Assembly (NCBI GenBank): GCA_002395225.1
Contig: DGWH01000054.1
Coordinates: 1-17,974 of the forward strand
Length of the DNA stretch: 17,974 bases
Reading direction: 5' to 3'
Source: Christensenella sp. UBA4263
Lineage (GTDB): Bacteria > Bacillota > Clostridia > Christensenellales > Aristaeellaceae
The position numbers were made by a program, and so were the translations under genes. The notes beneath the pieces are model-generated. The model made no database searches, had not been told where the DNA came from, and worked only from the letters and a program-made list of their open reading frames with translations. Below, in pieces: positions 1 to 7,223 of this stretch (position 1 is its first letter; each line of letters opens with the position of its first letter).

Positions 1-77
1 GATCTGGTTATGGTTTCTGGCATGGTCAGCCCGAAAGCTGTTGCTGAAGTAAATTATATCGTTCATGGTTCACCTCA

Positions 78-145
78 GGGCCGGATGCGAAGCATCCGTT
101 AGTCGAGTTTGAGTAAGAAAAAGTGACGTGGCCGAAAGACCGGCT
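78..145 (+). repeat. Structured repeat element, copy A
   Basis: First of two tandem copies with a period of 81 bases. GGATGC (83-88) pairs with GCATCC (92-97) across a GAA loop. Then come GTTAGTCGAGTTTGAG, an A-rich spacer and a GAAA-capped hairpin in GGCCGAAAGACC (130-141). The outer GGCC (79-82) can pair with GGCT (142-145), giving a multibranch shape. The layout matches copies C and D near 3860-4014, whose stems differ in sequence but still pair. It lies upstream of the promoter at 329, so it is not in the leader made from that promoter. Its function is unknown. Confidence 0.7.
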
Positions 146-158
146 ATGGGGATCGACA

Positions 159-227
159 GGGCCGGATGCGAAGCATCCGTTTGTCGAGTTTGAGTAAGAA
201 AAAAGTGACGTGGCCGAAAGACCGGCT
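159..227 (+). repeat. Structured repeat element, copy B
   Basis: Second tandem copy, nearly identical to copy A apart from one extra A in the spacer and a T for A change that gives GTTTGTCGAG. The stem GGATGC (164-169) pairs with GCATCC (173-178), and the GAAA hairpin and closing GGCT are kept. The change makes this copy closer to the TTTGTCAAAT core seen at the other loci. Confidence 0.7.
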
Positions 228-297
228 GGATCGGAAATAAGCCCGAAATTTGAAACCTGGATACAGTATATCCGCAAACCGGAGAAAACGCAAGGAC

Positions 298-320
298 AAA
301 TTCTCGTAAAAAGAGAATTT
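298..320. promoter_or_regulatory. Inverted repeat just upstream of the -35 box
   Basis: AAATTCTC (298-305) and GAGAATTT (313-320) form a perfect 8-bp inverted repeat with a seven-base spacer. It ends eight bases before the TTGACA at 329. It could be an operator for the downstream promoter, for example for gene 1, which carries a putative HTH. It could also be a weak terminator for a transcript entering from the left, because TTTTG follows it. The sequence does not decide between these. Confidence 0.45.
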
Positions 321-328
321 TGTGAGTA

Positions 329-357
329 TTGACAGAACAATTACGAGACTGTATAAT
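329..357 (+). promoter_or_regulatory. Near-perfect sigma-A promoter for the three-gene cassette
   Basis: TTGACA (329-334), a 17-base spacer and TATAAT (352-357) match the consensus exactly. Transcription should start near 364, giving a leader of about 90 bases before the ATG at 454. So strong a core promoter suggests that expression is limited by a repressor or by downstream control. Confidence 0.85.
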
Positions 358-453
358 CCTTCCCATATTCGGTCGTCCTTTTTTCACACTTTGCTGCATG
401 CCTGTTCCTGGATGCAGTAATTTTCAGATGGAAAGGAGATAAAGGAAAACGGA

Positions 454-2394
454 ATGATTGAGTGGGATAATCAGAGGGAAGAAGAGGAAATGGAGTTCCT
501 GATCCGGGATGAGAAACATCCCGGTGAGGCCAGGACAGCGGAACTCAAAAGCATGGCGGACGAGATCCTGACGACCTATTATGATGTGGTCCTCACAGGC
601 CTGAATGAGTCGCTCAGAAATGGGGAGATCAGCGCTTTTCTGAAGCTGCCGGTGCTTTCTGAATCCCTGAAACTCTTCCATGTCAGCGATGTGCAGCTGT
701 ACGATGTGAACCGGACCGACATGATGGCGGATATTCAGCTGTGGGTGACCGTGCGCACGGATGTTGAAGAGGAAACGGATGTGGAGCTGGGCGCAACCCT
801 CAGTTTCTCATTTGACGAGGCGGCCGCGGTCCAGTATGAGCGTACCTGGGCCAGGACGAGTCCGCCGGACCGGAGCAGATTCCGCAGACTGGATGCCAGA
901 ATCATTCCTTACTGTGCCAATGCGGTGGTGGAAAAAACGGCGGATGATCTCTGGCGCAGCTGGCATGTATCAGGCCTGACAGACCCGACTGAACGGGATC
1001 CGCTGATTCTGGCAAATGAGATGGGAATTGCCGTTGACCAGGTGAATAAGGTGCCGGGCACCAGGTCCGTTCTGTACCTGAAAGGCGCGGATGTCATGGT
1101 CATGAGGCCGGGAAAGACCGGGAATCTGGAACGGGTGCATCTCACGCAGGATACCCTTTTTCTGGGAGTCACGGATTCCGGTGAGCTGATGTCCGGAAAG
1201 CGGGATCTGTTCGTTCACTGTGTTCATTACGCCCTGTACTATAAATTCTTCCGCTTTCAGGGACTTGACTGCGATGACCTGAAGGCCATTGGCACGAAAT
1301 GGATGCCTGAGGAAAAGGCCAGGGAGAATGCCCGGGCGCTGAGCTGGGTCCGGTCAAGACCTCAGCGGATTGCCCTTTCCCTGATGCTCCCCAGGGACTA
1401 TATGGAGGCGGCTGTATCCAGAAACTACCAGGCCGCGGCAGGAAAACCCCGGGCGCTGGGGTATCATGCCGGGCCTGCCCATGTGCTGGCGGAAATCGGG
1501 AAAATGCTGCACGGGGAGAATCAGGGGATTACGTTCAGGAACTTTCGGACCCGGTTTATCCAGATCGGGTATACAGAGGCGTACGGGATTTTCAATTCCA
1601 CGGACTTTCATTATATCGATCCCTTCGGGTTTTCAGATGAGTCCCTGATGAGCACGCAGTACACGCTGGCCATCGGTTCGCGCATGAATCTGATCCGGCT
1701 TTTTCACACGTCGGAGGCGTTCAGACAGGTAATGGAAACCGGCGACTTTGTTTTTGCAGACGGGCTCGTGGCGCGAAATCACCGGGACTATGTCATGGAT
1801 ACCCTGTATGGGTGCCGCCTGACGCCGGAGGCAAATGAGCAGGCGGATTCCTGCTGTCTGCGCTTTGATGTTCGCTGGAATCCGGATCTGGGATGCATGA
1901 GATACGGTTTTGGCCGGAAGAATCTGGAATGGATGAGGGAGACACTGGAGAGAACTGTGGGGGAACGGTATCAGGAGGAGGTAAAGGCCGCCCGGAAGGA
2001 ACAGATCGAGAAGATCAGGCGGGTGAAGGGGTTTCACAAGGCTTTTTCGGATCTGGTGCACAGCCGGACCAGTGCCGAAAAACTGGCGGCGGCGACGACC
2101 CTTCCTCTCGGGCGGATCCTGGACCTGATGCAGCAGGAGCAGGACGGGTATTTCCTGGATGAGGTTCTGGTGCTGTGCATCGGTCTGCATCTGGAACCGC
2201 CGCTTTCCCTTGAGCTTGTCCGCAAAGCCGGACTGGCGTTTGCGGAAGGGGACAGGGACTGCCGCAGGGCAATTCTGTGCTGTCTGTTCCGTGACAGCGT
2301 TCCTGAGCTTTGCAGATGGCAGGAGGAACTGGAGAAGAAACGAAACTGTCCGGTTCCGGCATTTTCCTTCAGGATGGGTGTGAAACGGTCATGA
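454..2394 (+). CDS. ImmA/IrrE-type peptidase-HTH protein, predicted catalytically dead
   Basis: 646 aa. The order resembles long clostridial ImmA/IrrE proteins: LILANEMGIAVDQV (near residue 180), the position of the zinc helix, then IQIGYTEAYGIFN, then CCLRFD, and a C-terminal helical HTH-like part (about 530-610, SAEKLAAATTLPLGRILDLM). By recall, the family has HECVH at the zinc helix and WIEWQA further on. Here they read VHCVH (residues 254-258) and WVRSRP (298-303). The first His, the catalytic Glu and the later Glu ligand all appear lost, so I infer a pseudopeptidase acting as a sensor or DNA-binding partner. ATG 454 follows AAAGGAG (432-438) and a nearer AAAGGA (441-446); an in-frame ATG at 490 is possible. 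The stop overlaps the next start as ATGA. Family assignment is from memory of motifs; the loss of HExxH is visible directly. Confidence 0.7.
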   Translation: MIEWDNQREEEEMEFLIRDEKHPGEARTAELKSMADEILTTYYDVVLTGLNESLRNGEISAFLKLPVLSESLKLFHVSDVQLYDVNRTDMMADIQLWVTVRTDVEEETDVELGATLSFSFDEAAAVQYERTWARTSPPDRSRFRRLDARIIPYCANAVVEKTADDLWRSWHVSGLTDPTERDPLILANEMGIAVDQVNKVPGTRSVLYLKGADVMVMRPGKTGNLERVHLTQDTLFLGVTDSGELMSGKRDLFVHCVHYALYYKFFRFQGLDCDDLKAIGTKWMPEEKARENARALSWVRSRPQRIALSLMLPRDYMEAAVSRNYQAAAGKPRALGYHAGPAHVLAEIGKMLHGENQGITFRNFRTRFIQIGYTEAYGIFNSTDFHYIDPFGFSDESLMSTQYTLAIGSRMNLIRLFHTSEAFRQVMETGDFVFADGLVARNHRDYVMDTLYGCRLTPEANEQADSCCLRFDVRWNPDLGCMRYGFGRKNLEWMRETLERTVGERYQEEVKAARKEQIEKIRRVKGFHKAFSDLVHSRTSAEKLAAATTLPLGRILDLMQQEQDGYFLDEVLVLCIGLHLEPPLSLELVRKAGLAFAEGDRDCRRAILCCLFRDSVPELCRWQEELEKKRNCPVPAFSFRMGVKRS

Positions 2395-3833
2395 AACTGT
2401 GTGGGGGAACGCTGCTGACACTGCTGTGTGCCGTGAAGCGGGCGCCGGGGAACCAGGTGACGTTTCTCGGCATGAAGGGAGCCTGCAGTGAGGCCATGAT
2501 GCTGGCCGGCCTGCTGAAAATGATCTGTCCGGAATACAGGGAAGATGTCTCTGCGGCTTTTAAGACCACGGCCTCCCGGTATAAGAACTGCAGGTGCGAT
2601 TCCGGAATGAATCTTCCGATGGATAAGAGTGAATTTACGGCACACTTTCAGCGCCGTGTGCTGGAACAGATGCCGGATGTGCTGGGAGAGATGGAGCTGT
2701 ACTGCCGGACCTTTCTCCGGGCGGAGGAAGCGGACCGGATGGAATGGCTGACAAAAGGCATTCTGAGCCTGATCGCTTCAGATCCCCTGGCCAGGGATAA
2801 GCTGGTCTATTCCCCGGATGGCAAAATACTCAGGGCCGGCGATGTGCTGGAAATGAAAACGATCTGCCTCCCGGTTCTTCTGACGGGATGCCTTGACTAT
2901 ATTGTCAGACATGTTCCATACAATACGGAGGGCCAGGAAACGATTGAAAGATGGATTCGGGCAAAGGATGGGGTGCACCAGGCTGGTGTGTTGAGCGGGA
3001 CGATCGGGCAATCCATCCGGCATCCGGTCTGCGTCGAGATGAAAATTCCGGAAGCAGCGCCTGCCGGTCCGGCAAAAGAGGCGTGCCCGGATGAACCCGG
3101 AATGCGGGAAAAGAACGGACCGTCTGCAGATGAACCGGGTCCGAAAGCGATGACCGGGTCTGTCGGCCCGCAGGAGCGGGCATGGGACACGCTGCCCGGG
3201 GCAGAGCGGTCTCGAACAGAGGCTCCGAAAGCGGCCGGTGAGGCAGGGATAGTGCAGACGTTTAACGGGGTGAACATCTTTTCCGGTGCCTGCGTGGGAC
3301 AGGTTCAATATGTTCAGATGCCGGCAGCGGGCGGAGGTTCCCTGATGGAACTCCTTTCCCTGGACACGGGTCTGTATCACCTGTTTGTCACAGAGGGCAG
3401 CCTGTTTCAGGGAAACACCTTTTCCGTGGCAAAAACCGTTTCCCTGAACCGGCATATCCGGCAGGAGATAAGGGAGCGTTTTCTGGATCTGGGGCCCGCG
3501 GAACAGGCCGAACTGATCCGGCTCCCGGCCGTTTTTGCCTCTGTCAACCGGGGTGACAGGGAGACAGAGGCGGTGCATATGGCGATGCTGGGACGAATCA
3601 CGGCCATCCATGTACAGTCCTCCGTGATTTCCTTTGAATGGAAAGCGTTCTGTCCGTTTCCGCAGCAGCTTCTTAACCGGAATGAATCCCTCTTCAGCAT
3701 CTGGCATGCCCCGGCAGCCAATGAACTGGAGGAGGAGCACTGGACAATTAAGCCGGTTTCGCTTATCCGCAGCCTGCAGACAGCCGGATTTGATCCATAC
3801 CGGTCAATGAGTGCCGTGCAGCCCTGGAACTGA
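2391..3833 (+). CDS. Unknown protein, middle component of the cassette
   Basis: 480 aa, not assigned to a named family. The ATG at 2391 overlaps the TGA of the preceding gene (ATGA), so the two are probably translationally coupled; the frame is open upstream to 2310 but only over the other gene. Three parts are visible: a helical N-terminal half (about 1-205) ending in CLDYIVRHVPYNTEGQETI; a low-complexity linker rich in Pro, Ala, Gly and Glu (about 220-290); and a C-terminal half starting with VQTFNGVNIFSGACVGQVQY, a beta-rich stretch, and ending near NELEEEHWTIKPVSLIRSL. The ends resemble conserved unnamed clostridial domains I have seen in similar contexts, but I cannot name them. There is no signal peptide or clear membrane span. 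It probably works with its two neighbours. Confidence 0.8.
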   Translation: MKLCGGTLLTLLCAVKRAPGNQVTFLGMKGACSEAMMLAGLLKMICPEYREDVSAAFKTTASRYKNCRCDSGMNLPMDKSEFTAHFQRRVLEQMPDVLGEMELYCRTFLRAEEADRMEWLTKGILSLIASDPLARDKLVYSPDGKILRAGDVLEMKTICLPVLLTGCLDYIVRHVPYNTEGQETIERWIRAKDGVHQAGVLSGTIGQSIRHPVCVEMKIPEAAPAGPAKEACPDEPGMREKNGPSADEPGPKAMTGSVGPQERAWDTLPGAERSRTEAPKAAGEAGIVQTFNGVNIFSGACVGQVQYVQMPAAGGGSLMELLSLDTGLYHLFVTEGSLFQGNTFSVAKTVSLNRHIRQEIRERFLDLGPAEQAELIRLPAVFASVNRGDRETEAVHMAMLGRITAIHVQSSVISFEWKAFCPFPQQLLNRNESLFSIWHAPAANELEEEHWTIKPVSLIRSLQTAGFDPYRSMSAVQPWN

Positions 3834-3859
3834 GGAAGCTGGCTCAGAAAGAAGGAGCG

Positions 3860-3928
3860 AGCTCGACGCGCAGCGTCGATTTGTCAAATATGAGCACCGG
3901 AAATGCTGCGGTGCCGAAAGACCGAGCT
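3860..3928 (+). repeat. Structured repeat element, copy C
   Basis: TCGACGC (3863-3869) pairs with GCGTCGA (3873-3879) over a GCA loop, followed by TTTGTCAAATATGAG and the GAAA hairpin in GGTGCCGAAAGACC. The outer AGCTC (3860-3864) pairs with GAGCT (3924-3928), sharing two bases with the inner stem. Compared with copies A and B, both the inner and outer helices have changed sequence on both strands and still pair. It starts 26 bases after gene 2 and lies in the leader of the ATPase gene. Confidence 0.75.
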
Positions 3929-3945
3929 ACGGCTCATAAAGGAGC

Positions 3946-4014
3946 GGGCTCGACGCGCAGCGTCGATTTGTCAAATATGAGCACCGGAAAAAGGCGGTGC
4001 CCAAAGACCAAGTC
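3946..4014 (+). repeat. Structured repeat element, copy D
   Basis: Tandem partner of copy C with a period of 87 bases. The stem TCGACGC (3950-3956) and GCGTCGA (3960-3966) and the core TTTGTCAAATATGAG are identical to copy C. The 3' part has drifted: CCGAAAG became CCCAAAG and the closing GAGCT became AAGTC. Each copy is followed by GCTCATAAAGGAG (3932-3944 and 4018-4030); the second of these is the ribosome binding site of the ATPase gene. Confidence 0.7.
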
Positions 4015-4017
4015 ACT

Positions 4018-4036
4018 GCTCATAAAGGAGGGACAA
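4018..4036 (+). promoter_or_regulatory. Ribosome binding site that fixes the ATPase start
   Basis: AAAGGAGGG (4024-4032) sits four to five bases before the ATG at 4037. It belongs to the repeated tail GCTCATAAAGGAG. It argues against starting at the in-frame TTG at 3881, which lies inside repeat copy C and would add 52 residues that are just translated repeat DNA. Confidence 0.85.
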
Positions 4037-6262
4037 ATGGGAAGAAAGAAATCCGGGATTGTCAGGATCGTCTTAAACACGCCCACGATACAGGGTTATT
4101 CCCTTGAACCGGCACCGGTCAATTTCTTTTACGGGAAGAACGGTGTGGGGAAGACGAGCATAGGAAGGGCATTGGCAGATCCAAATGCGGAAATCACCTG
4201 GAAAGACGGGAAACCATTGCAGGTTTTTCTGTTCAATGAGGACTATACGGAACAGGTGATACGGCGTGTAAACGGATTGCCGGGGGTATATGCGCTTTCC
4301 GGGAAAAATGCGGACATCCAGAGGCAGATTGAGGAAAAAACCGCGCGGAAAGAGCAGATTGACGTGTCTGTTGCCGAAATGAAAAAGGAGCTGGAAGAGC
4401 GGCGCAAAAACGCGGCGGAGACAGATGCGGAAAGAATCCGGGGAATATGGAAAGCGACAGCGGAGATTCGGAGAAAATACCCGGAGGCAGCAGGGGCGGA
4501 TGACCCGGAAGCGTTTGCCCTGCGGCTCAGTACGTACAAGGCAAATGCGTATTCGCAGGATGGAATGGCGGCGGCATATGAGATGGCGTACGGGCCAAAG
4601 GTGGATGCCGAACCGTATCAGCACCTCTATGCGACCTCGTTTCCGGCTTGTCCGCTTCTGGCCGTTCCGGTGTTTCGCCACGGCGAAACAGAGGCGAGAC
4701 GGTTTTACCGGGAAGCGGGAAGCCTGGACTGGGCGATCTCAGGCCATGACCGGTATCTCCGGGATGACCGCTGTCCGTTCTGCGGGCAGAAACTGACGGA
4801 GGACTTTGAGACACGTTTCAGGGAAGGCCTGGATCTGACGTACCAGGCGGACATGGAGAAACTGAAGGCGTTTTCTGAGGAATATGCGGAAGCGGCGCAA
4901 AAGGCGCGGGAGACGGTTCTCAAAAACCTGGTGAATCCGGTTGGGTCGGACAGCTACCGCATAAAGGGAACGCAGCTTCTCAGCCGGCTTGAAAACAACC
5001 GGATTCTGATTCAGCGGAAAATGGACAATCCCCGGCTGGAAATCCATCTGGAGGACACGGAACAGCTCATCCGGGAACTGAATGAAATTGAGGAAGAGGT
5101 CAATAAAAAGATCTCCCGGATGATCCGCATGGCCAGGGATGTCCCGCAGGCGAGAAAAAGGTGCGAAAAGGTCATCTGGGAAAGCATGGCCTGGTCCTGT
5201 CAGGACCTCCTTCGCGTGCTTACAGCGGGAAGAGAGCAGAATGAAGCGGAATTCAGTTCACTGGAGCTGAAAGTAAGAACAGAGGAGGGACGGGCAAGGC
5301 TGCTGGACCGGGAAATCAGGGAGCTTCGCGGGGCGATGACAGATATTTCGGGAACCATGGAAAAGATTAACCGGTCCCTGAACGACAATGATTTTACGGG
5401 CTTCCGTTTTGCAAAGAGAGATGACAATACCTATGAGATCGTGCGGGAAAATGGCCCGGCAACCGGTCTGAGCGAGGGAGAGAGGAAGTTTGTCGCGTTC
5501 CTGTATTTCTATCATACCGTGCTGGGCAGCAGGAGAGCGGATGCGGCGCCGGAGGAGAAAGTACTTGTGATCGATGATCCGGCAACGTCGACGGACAGCG
5601 AGGTCATGAGCATTTTTGCCGTGATGATCAGGGAGATGGCGCAGCGGTGCCGGGCACGGTTCTGCGAGGGGGTTGAAAGCGGTCTGGCCCCGGATTCGGG
5701 GGTTCATCAGCTGTTCTTTTTCACACACAACAAGGTGTTTTTCCAGATGGTGGCTAATGACAGCATTTCAGATAATACCTGCAGCCGGTTTTATGAGGTG
5801 CGGAAAAACAGGCAGAATGAGTCATCCGTCATCCCCTGTCTGAGAAAGTCGGAACTGGCTGGCGGGGAGGAGATCAATGCGACGCCGGTTGTGGGGGACT
5901 ATCAGGAAATGTGGATGGAGTTAAAGAAAACAGAGGATCCGCGGACAATGCTCAGACTGTGCCGGGGAATCCTCAGCAAGTATTTTCTGGACACCTGTCA
6001 TTACGCGGGAACGGATTTGAGAAAGGTTCTCCTTGAACAGAACCGTGATGCCTTTGTTCAGCAGGAATCGAGCGGACTTGACGCAGGATTTGGCATTGTT
6101 TCGGCGATGGTTTCCCTGATGGGAATGAATCCGGTTGATACCATGGACAGCGTCTATTTTGATATCCGGGCAGTCAATACGGAACAGATCCGATTTGTTT
6201 TCCGCAGGATATTTGAGGTCATGAAACAGGAACAGCACTATCATTACATGAGCCGGGTCTGA
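4037..6262 (+). CDS. AAA_13/RloC-like ATPase without a recognisable nuclease triad
   Basis: 741 aa, a normal length for RloC/AAA_13 proteins. Visible motifs: Walker A GKNGVGKT (33-40), CPFCGQ (246-251, the CxxC expected at a zinc hook), coiled-coil-like stretches (about 95-145, 340-380, 405-460), signature LSEGE (478-482), Walker B VLVIDDP (509-515), and switch His in FFFTHN (560-565). The C-terminus ends in a HYHYM patch like the HYNMM end of the family. In RloC/PrrC proteins this region holds an Arg-Glu-His anticodon nuclease triad, usually near RRILEYYF and NxxSH. Here the matching stretches read RGILSKYF (643-650) and MVSLMGMN (691-698), so the Glu and His seem missing. I infer a nucleotide-driven sensor whose effector output has been lost or changed. 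It is third in the cassette, 203 bases after gene 2, with its own repeat-borne leader. Confidence 0.85.
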   Translation: MGRKKSGIVRIVLNTPTIQGYSLEPAPVNFFYGKNGVGKTSIGRALADPNAEITWKDGKPLQVFLFNEDYTEQVIRRVNGLPGVYALSGKNADIQRQIEEKTARKEQIDVSVAEMKKELEERRKNAAETDAERIRGIWKATAEIRRKYPEAAGADDPEAFALRLSTYKANAYSQDGMAAAYEMAYGPKVDAEPYQHLYATSFPACPLLAVPVFRHGETEARRFYREAGSLDWAISGHDRYLRDDRCPFCGQKLTEDFETRFREGLDLTYQADMEKLKAFSEEYAEAAQKARETVLKNLVNPVGSDSYRIKGTQLLSRLENNRILIQRKMDNPRLEIHLEDTEQLIRELNEIEEEVNKKISRMIRMARDVPQARKRCEKVIWESMAWSCQDLLRVLTAGREQNEAEFSSLELKVRTEEGRARLLDREIRELRGAMTDISGTMEKINRSLNDNDFTGFRFAKRDDNTYEIVRENGPATGLSEGERKFVAFLYFYHTVLGSRRADAAPEEKVLVIDDPATSTDSEVMSIFAVMIREMAQRCRARFCEGVESGLAPDSGVHQLFFFTHNKVFFQMVANDSISDNTCSRFYEVRKNRQNESSVIPCLRKSELAGGEEINATPVVGDYQEMWMELKKTEDPRTMLRLCRGILSKYFLDTCHYAGTDLRKVLLEQNRDAFVQQESSGLDAGFGIVSAMVSLMGMNPVDTMDSVYFDIRAVNTEQIRFVFRRIFEVMKQEQHYHYMSRV

Positions 6263-6490
6263 CGGATCCGGTTCATGGTGCGCAGCCCGGCAAAACCGGG
6301 CCTGCTGTCCCAGCGAAAGTTCAAAGCCGCACACCGGGAAAGATGACCAAACGATTGCCCATAAAGAAGGAATTTGTGCATTGTCCGGGGAAAATTCCGA
6401 AAACAGACTGAGGACTCCTTGCAGTTCATAGCAACTGGAAGTAAAATACAGACGAACCTGGGACAGCAGAGCCTGATGTGAAAGTGTGAA

Positions 6491-6882
6491 TTGGGAGCAT
6501 GGGCGGGCAGAAAGAATAAACGGAACGATCTGGATAACGAGATTCATGTGTATGATTCCGTTTTCCGGACAATGATTCACAATGTTAAACCGTATGTTCC
6601 GGCGCTGGTGAACGAAGCCTTTGGGAGCATTATACGATAAAGCGATTGTAGCGCTGAAGGCCGGATAAGAGGAAAAAAGATTATGGGTGGGTACATTATT
6701 AAACCGATATTGACGAAGCGATGGAAAAAACGGAAGAGCAAGTCAATGTTTCTCAAATAGAATATCTCATGGATAGCTTAAAGTGTACAGCCAGGCAGGC
6801 GATGGAAATTCTGAGAATTTCACCGGAGAAGCAGAAACGCTATAAACGTTTGCTGAAAAAAACCGCGAACGGTGCAGTTTAG
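6491..6882 (+). pseudogene. Decayed gene, ends of an Rpn/PD-(D/E)XK-like protein
   Basis: The frame from TTG 6491 to TAA 6640 reads a short peptide containing YDSVFRTMIHNVKPYVPALV then NEAFG, like the N-terminal start of clostridial Rpn-like nuclease proteins (by recall). It stops at once. A second start at ATG 6683, with AGAGGA before it, gives only 25 codons. One frame over, ATG 6721-6882 encodes 53 aa containing SQIEYLMDSLKCTARQAMEI, like the helical tail of such proteins. The two parts look like the ends of one gene joined by a large internal deletion plus frameshifts. The 53-aa frame could still be a separate small protein, but it has no good ribosome binding site. The stretch 6263-6490 holds only a weak hairpin (6285-6301) after the ATPase stop. 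Confidence 0.5.
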
Positions 6883-7050
6883 ACAGATGGGATAATCGAT
6901 TTTAAGCACCATCTTTTATTACGGACGATGACGTTCGTTTTGTCCGGATGAAATGTGCAAACGTTACGGATGGCTGGAAAATTCAATGATAAGTTTTGCC
7001 GGGTCGGACGTAATATCAACCTCGGCTTTTTCGTAACCTGATAAACAAAA

Positions 7051-7080
7051 GCGGCTCTGTCACGCAGCGACAGGTAAACT
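7051..7080 (+). repeat. Structured repeat element, degenerate copy H
   Basis: CTGTCAC (7057-7063), loop GCA, and GCGACAG (7067-7073) form a stem with one A-C mismatch. It is followed by GTAAACT, a poor match to the TTTGTCAAAT core. The GCA loop and the preceding GGCT match the plus-strand copies. It lies about 145 bases upstream of the LarA-family gene. The rest of 6883-7223 shows no gene or clear promoter. Confidence 0.4.
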
Positions 7081-7223
7081 GCAAAGTGTGTTCCTTTACC
7101 AAAAAAGGTCCGGGCCACTCAGCTGCACCGTTCTGAATAAAATGAATCGTTCACGGCCTTGTTTTAGACCGCCTTGGATGACACACCAGAGCTTTGATTC
7201 AGCGAAGAAAGGAAGGTGTTTTT

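Noticed and set aside
78..227. CRISPR array
   Set aside because: There are only two units with 13-base gaps, and similar units lie scattered on both strands with changed sequence.
78..4014. ToxIN-like system, with tandem repeats as an antitoxin RNA
   Set aside because: The same element occurs next to unrelated genes such as glgB, and no ToxN-like protein was seen.
3881..4036. N-terminal extension of the ATPase from TTG 3881 (52 residues)
   Set aside because: It translates repeat copies C and D, and a strong ribosome binding site sits just before ATG 4037.
4671..4690. 9-bp inverted repeat with a 2-base loop inside the ATPase gene
   Set aside because: It lies inside a well-supported coding region with no link to a boundary or promoter; probably chance.
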